Origin: Hippasteria phrygiana
Taxonomy: Eukaryota > Echinodermata > Asteroidea > Valvatida > Goniasteridae
Assembly: GCA_037893225.1 (NCBI GenBank)
Contig: JAZGUH010000003.1
Span: 1,674,001 to 1,738,000 of the forward strand
DNA: 64,000 bases
Direction of reading: 5' to 3'
Shown here: positions 62,801 to 64,000 of the stretch, piece after piece
How the letters are laid out: each line of letters starts with the position of its first letter
How positions within the stretch are numbered: position 1 is the first letter of the stretch
The notes under the pieces: model-generated
The model's input: only the letters and a program-made list of their open reading frames with translations
Database searches by the model: none
What the model was told of the DNA's origin: nothing
Position numbers and translations under genes: made by a program

Positions 62801-64000
62801 CTAAAATGTCATACCCAACCGATCAGTATTTTTAGAGTTCTGTGCATTTCTCGATTTTAGAATTCTTGACCGAGTCGCAGGTCCGCGGTCATCAGAAATT
62901 TCCAAAAGTAGTTGGAAAATCAAAGTTGATTTTTGGGGCTAAACTTTTTCCTGAATGGGACTAATGCCTGGAACCAATTTCCTAAAATGACAGACCCAAC
63001 CGATCAGTATTTTTAGAGTTCTGTGCATTTCTCGATTTTAGAATTCTTGACCGAGTCGCAGGTCCGCGGTCATCAGAAATTTCCAAAAGTGGTTGAAAAA
63101 TCAAAGTTGATTTTTGGGGCTAAAACTTTTTTCCTGTATGGGACTAATGCCTGAAACCAATTTCCTAAAATGTCAGACCCAACTGATCAGTATTTCTGGA
63201 GTTCTGTGCATTTCTCGATTTTAGAATTTTTGACCGAGTCGCAGGTCCGCGGTCATCAGAAATTTCCAAAAGTAGTTGAAAAATCAAAGTTGATTTTTTG
63301 GGCTAAACCTTTTTTCCTGAATGGGACTAATGCCTGGAACTAATTTCCTTAAATGTCAGACCCAACCGATCAGTATTTTTGGAGTTCTGTGCATTTCCCG
63401 ATTTCAGAATTTTTGACCGAGTCGCAGGTCCGCGGTCATCAGAAATTTCCAAAAGTAGTTGAAAAATCAAAGTTGATTTTTGGGGCTAAACCTTTTTTCC
63501 TGAATGGGACTAATGCCTGAAACCAATTTACTAAAATGTCAGACCCAACTGATCAGTATTTTTGGAGTTCTGTGCATTTCTCGATTTTAGAATTTTTGAC
63601 CGAGTCGCAGGTCCGCGGTCATCAGAAATTTCCAAAAGTAGTTGAAAAATCAAAGTTGATTTTTGGGGCTAAACCTTTTTTCCTGAATGGGACTAATGCC
63701 TGGAACCAATTTCCTAAAATGTCAGACCCAACCGATCAGTATTTTTAGAGTTCTGTGCATTTCTCGATTTTAGAATTTTTGACCGAGTCGCAGGTCCGCG
63801 GTCATCAGAAATTTCCAAAAGTGGTTGAAAAATCAAAGTTGATTTTTGGGGCTAAACCTTTTTTCCTGAATGGGACTAATGCTTGAAACCAATTTCCTAA
63901 AATGTCAGACCCAACCGATCAGTATTTTTGGAGTTCTATGCATTTCTTGATTTCAGATTTTTTACCGAGTCGCAGGTCCGCGGTCATCAGAAATTTCCAA
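59881..64000 (+). repeat. Array domain 4: return to domain 1 monomer types
   Basis: CATTAGACATTTC (59972, 60883), AATCAGAGTTGA (near 60182, 60364, 61093), GGTCATCGG (near 60514) and AAAGTAGATTT (near 62010) reappear. Two adjacent CAGAGTTGA monomers at 60100-60470 are a local duplication, the first with a 1 bp deletion (CTGGACCAAT near 60231). Private changes are more frequent than in domains 1 and 2: GATCAGTAGT near 61546, GATCATTATT near 61910, AATCACAGTT near 62190, GATATTTTGG near 62747, GTCATACCC near 62810, GTTGGAAAAT near 62912, CTGTATGGG near 63135 and TTTCTGGAG near 63194. Confidence 0.78.
62421..64000 (+). repeat. 8-monomer spaced copy of a divergent monomer (1,461 bp)
   Basis: ATGCTTGAAACC followed by TTCTATGCATTTCTTGA and CAGATTTTTTACCGAG occurs at 62421 and 63882. 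The combined variants are found nowhere else in the window, so the two copies derive from one duplication. The window ends before the length of the second copy can be judged. Confidence 0.65.

Larger units (their letters stand above)
1..64000 (+). repeat. Satellite DNA array, ~183 bp monomer, ~350 head-to-tail copies
   Basis: The same unit recurs without interruption over the full window. The count comes from spacing between marker variants: for example 97 monomers fit between 5541 and 23264, a mean of 182.7 bp. Every monomer has the motifs CGCAGGTC, AAATTTCC and CCAATTTCCT (or close variants) in the same order and orientation; I saw no inverted monomer, no foreign insertion and no unique spacer. 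Most differences between monomers are a limited set of single-base alternatives shared by many copies. Using the ATGTCAGACC motif as phase zero, the first partial monomer is 1-152 and the last partial one is 63902-64000. Such an array is expected in centromeric, pericentromeric or subtelomeric heterochromatin; which of these cannot be decided here. The repeat family is not recognised. Confidence 0.99.

Noticed and set aside
1..64000. CRISPR array
   Set aside because: There are no short direct repeats separated by unique spacers; the whole 183 bp unit is repeated and no spacer is unique.
1..64000. Telomere or interstitial telomere repeats
   Set aside because: GGGCTAAACC resembles a plant telomere unit (CCCTAAA) only loosely, occurs once per monomer and never in short tandem.
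1..64000. Fixed recombination breakpoint within the monomer
   Set aside because: Some duplication edges (for example near 21606) fall in the CpG-rich segment, but others (6927, 41560, 55125) fall elsewhere, so no constant breakpoint is supported by eye.

Overview
The whole 64 kb window is one uninterrupted, head-to-tail satellite DNA array. The monomer is about 183 bp (182-185 bp variants, about 40% G+C), and roughly 350 copies run in the same orientation from the first base to the last. The window starts and ends inside a monomer, so both array edges lie outside it. I found no protein-coding gene, RNA gene, transposon, CRISPR array, telomere repeat or single-copy spacer.

This is eukaryotic constitutive repeat DNA. 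Monomer size near one nucleosome repeat, strict tandem order, very high homogeneity and multi-monomer higher-order repeats (HORs) are typical of centromeric, pericentromeric or subtelomeric heterochromatin in plants and animals. I do not recognise the monomer as a named satellite and cannot assign a species or chromosome position from sequence alone.

By diagnostic variants the array divides into four parts. Domain 1 (1 to about 24,570) is built from nested 4-, 5-, 6-, 7-, 8- and 22-monomer duplications. Domain 2 (about 24,571-48,830) introduces new monomer types (GTTGAGTTTT, CCGCTGTC, GGGGCTTAACC, AGAGTCTCTGC) in 14-, 10/11- and 34-monomer units, including a nearly perfect 6,204 bp tandem duplication. 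Domain 3 (about 48,831-59,880) has a TTTCTAAATTT monomer type in 5-monomer units and a 24-26-monomer duplication. Domain 4 (about 59,881-64,000) returns to domain-1-like monomers.

The recurring monomer-length open frames (60-79 codons) arise because 183 bp is exactly 61 codons; they are not genes. What deserves attention is the layered amplification history, the enrichment of variants at CpG sites, and a CpG-rich conserved segment with a short inverted repeat in the monomer. Duplication edges below were found by reading marker variants and are accurate to tens of bases up to about one monomer. Copy comparisons are by eye, not full alignments.
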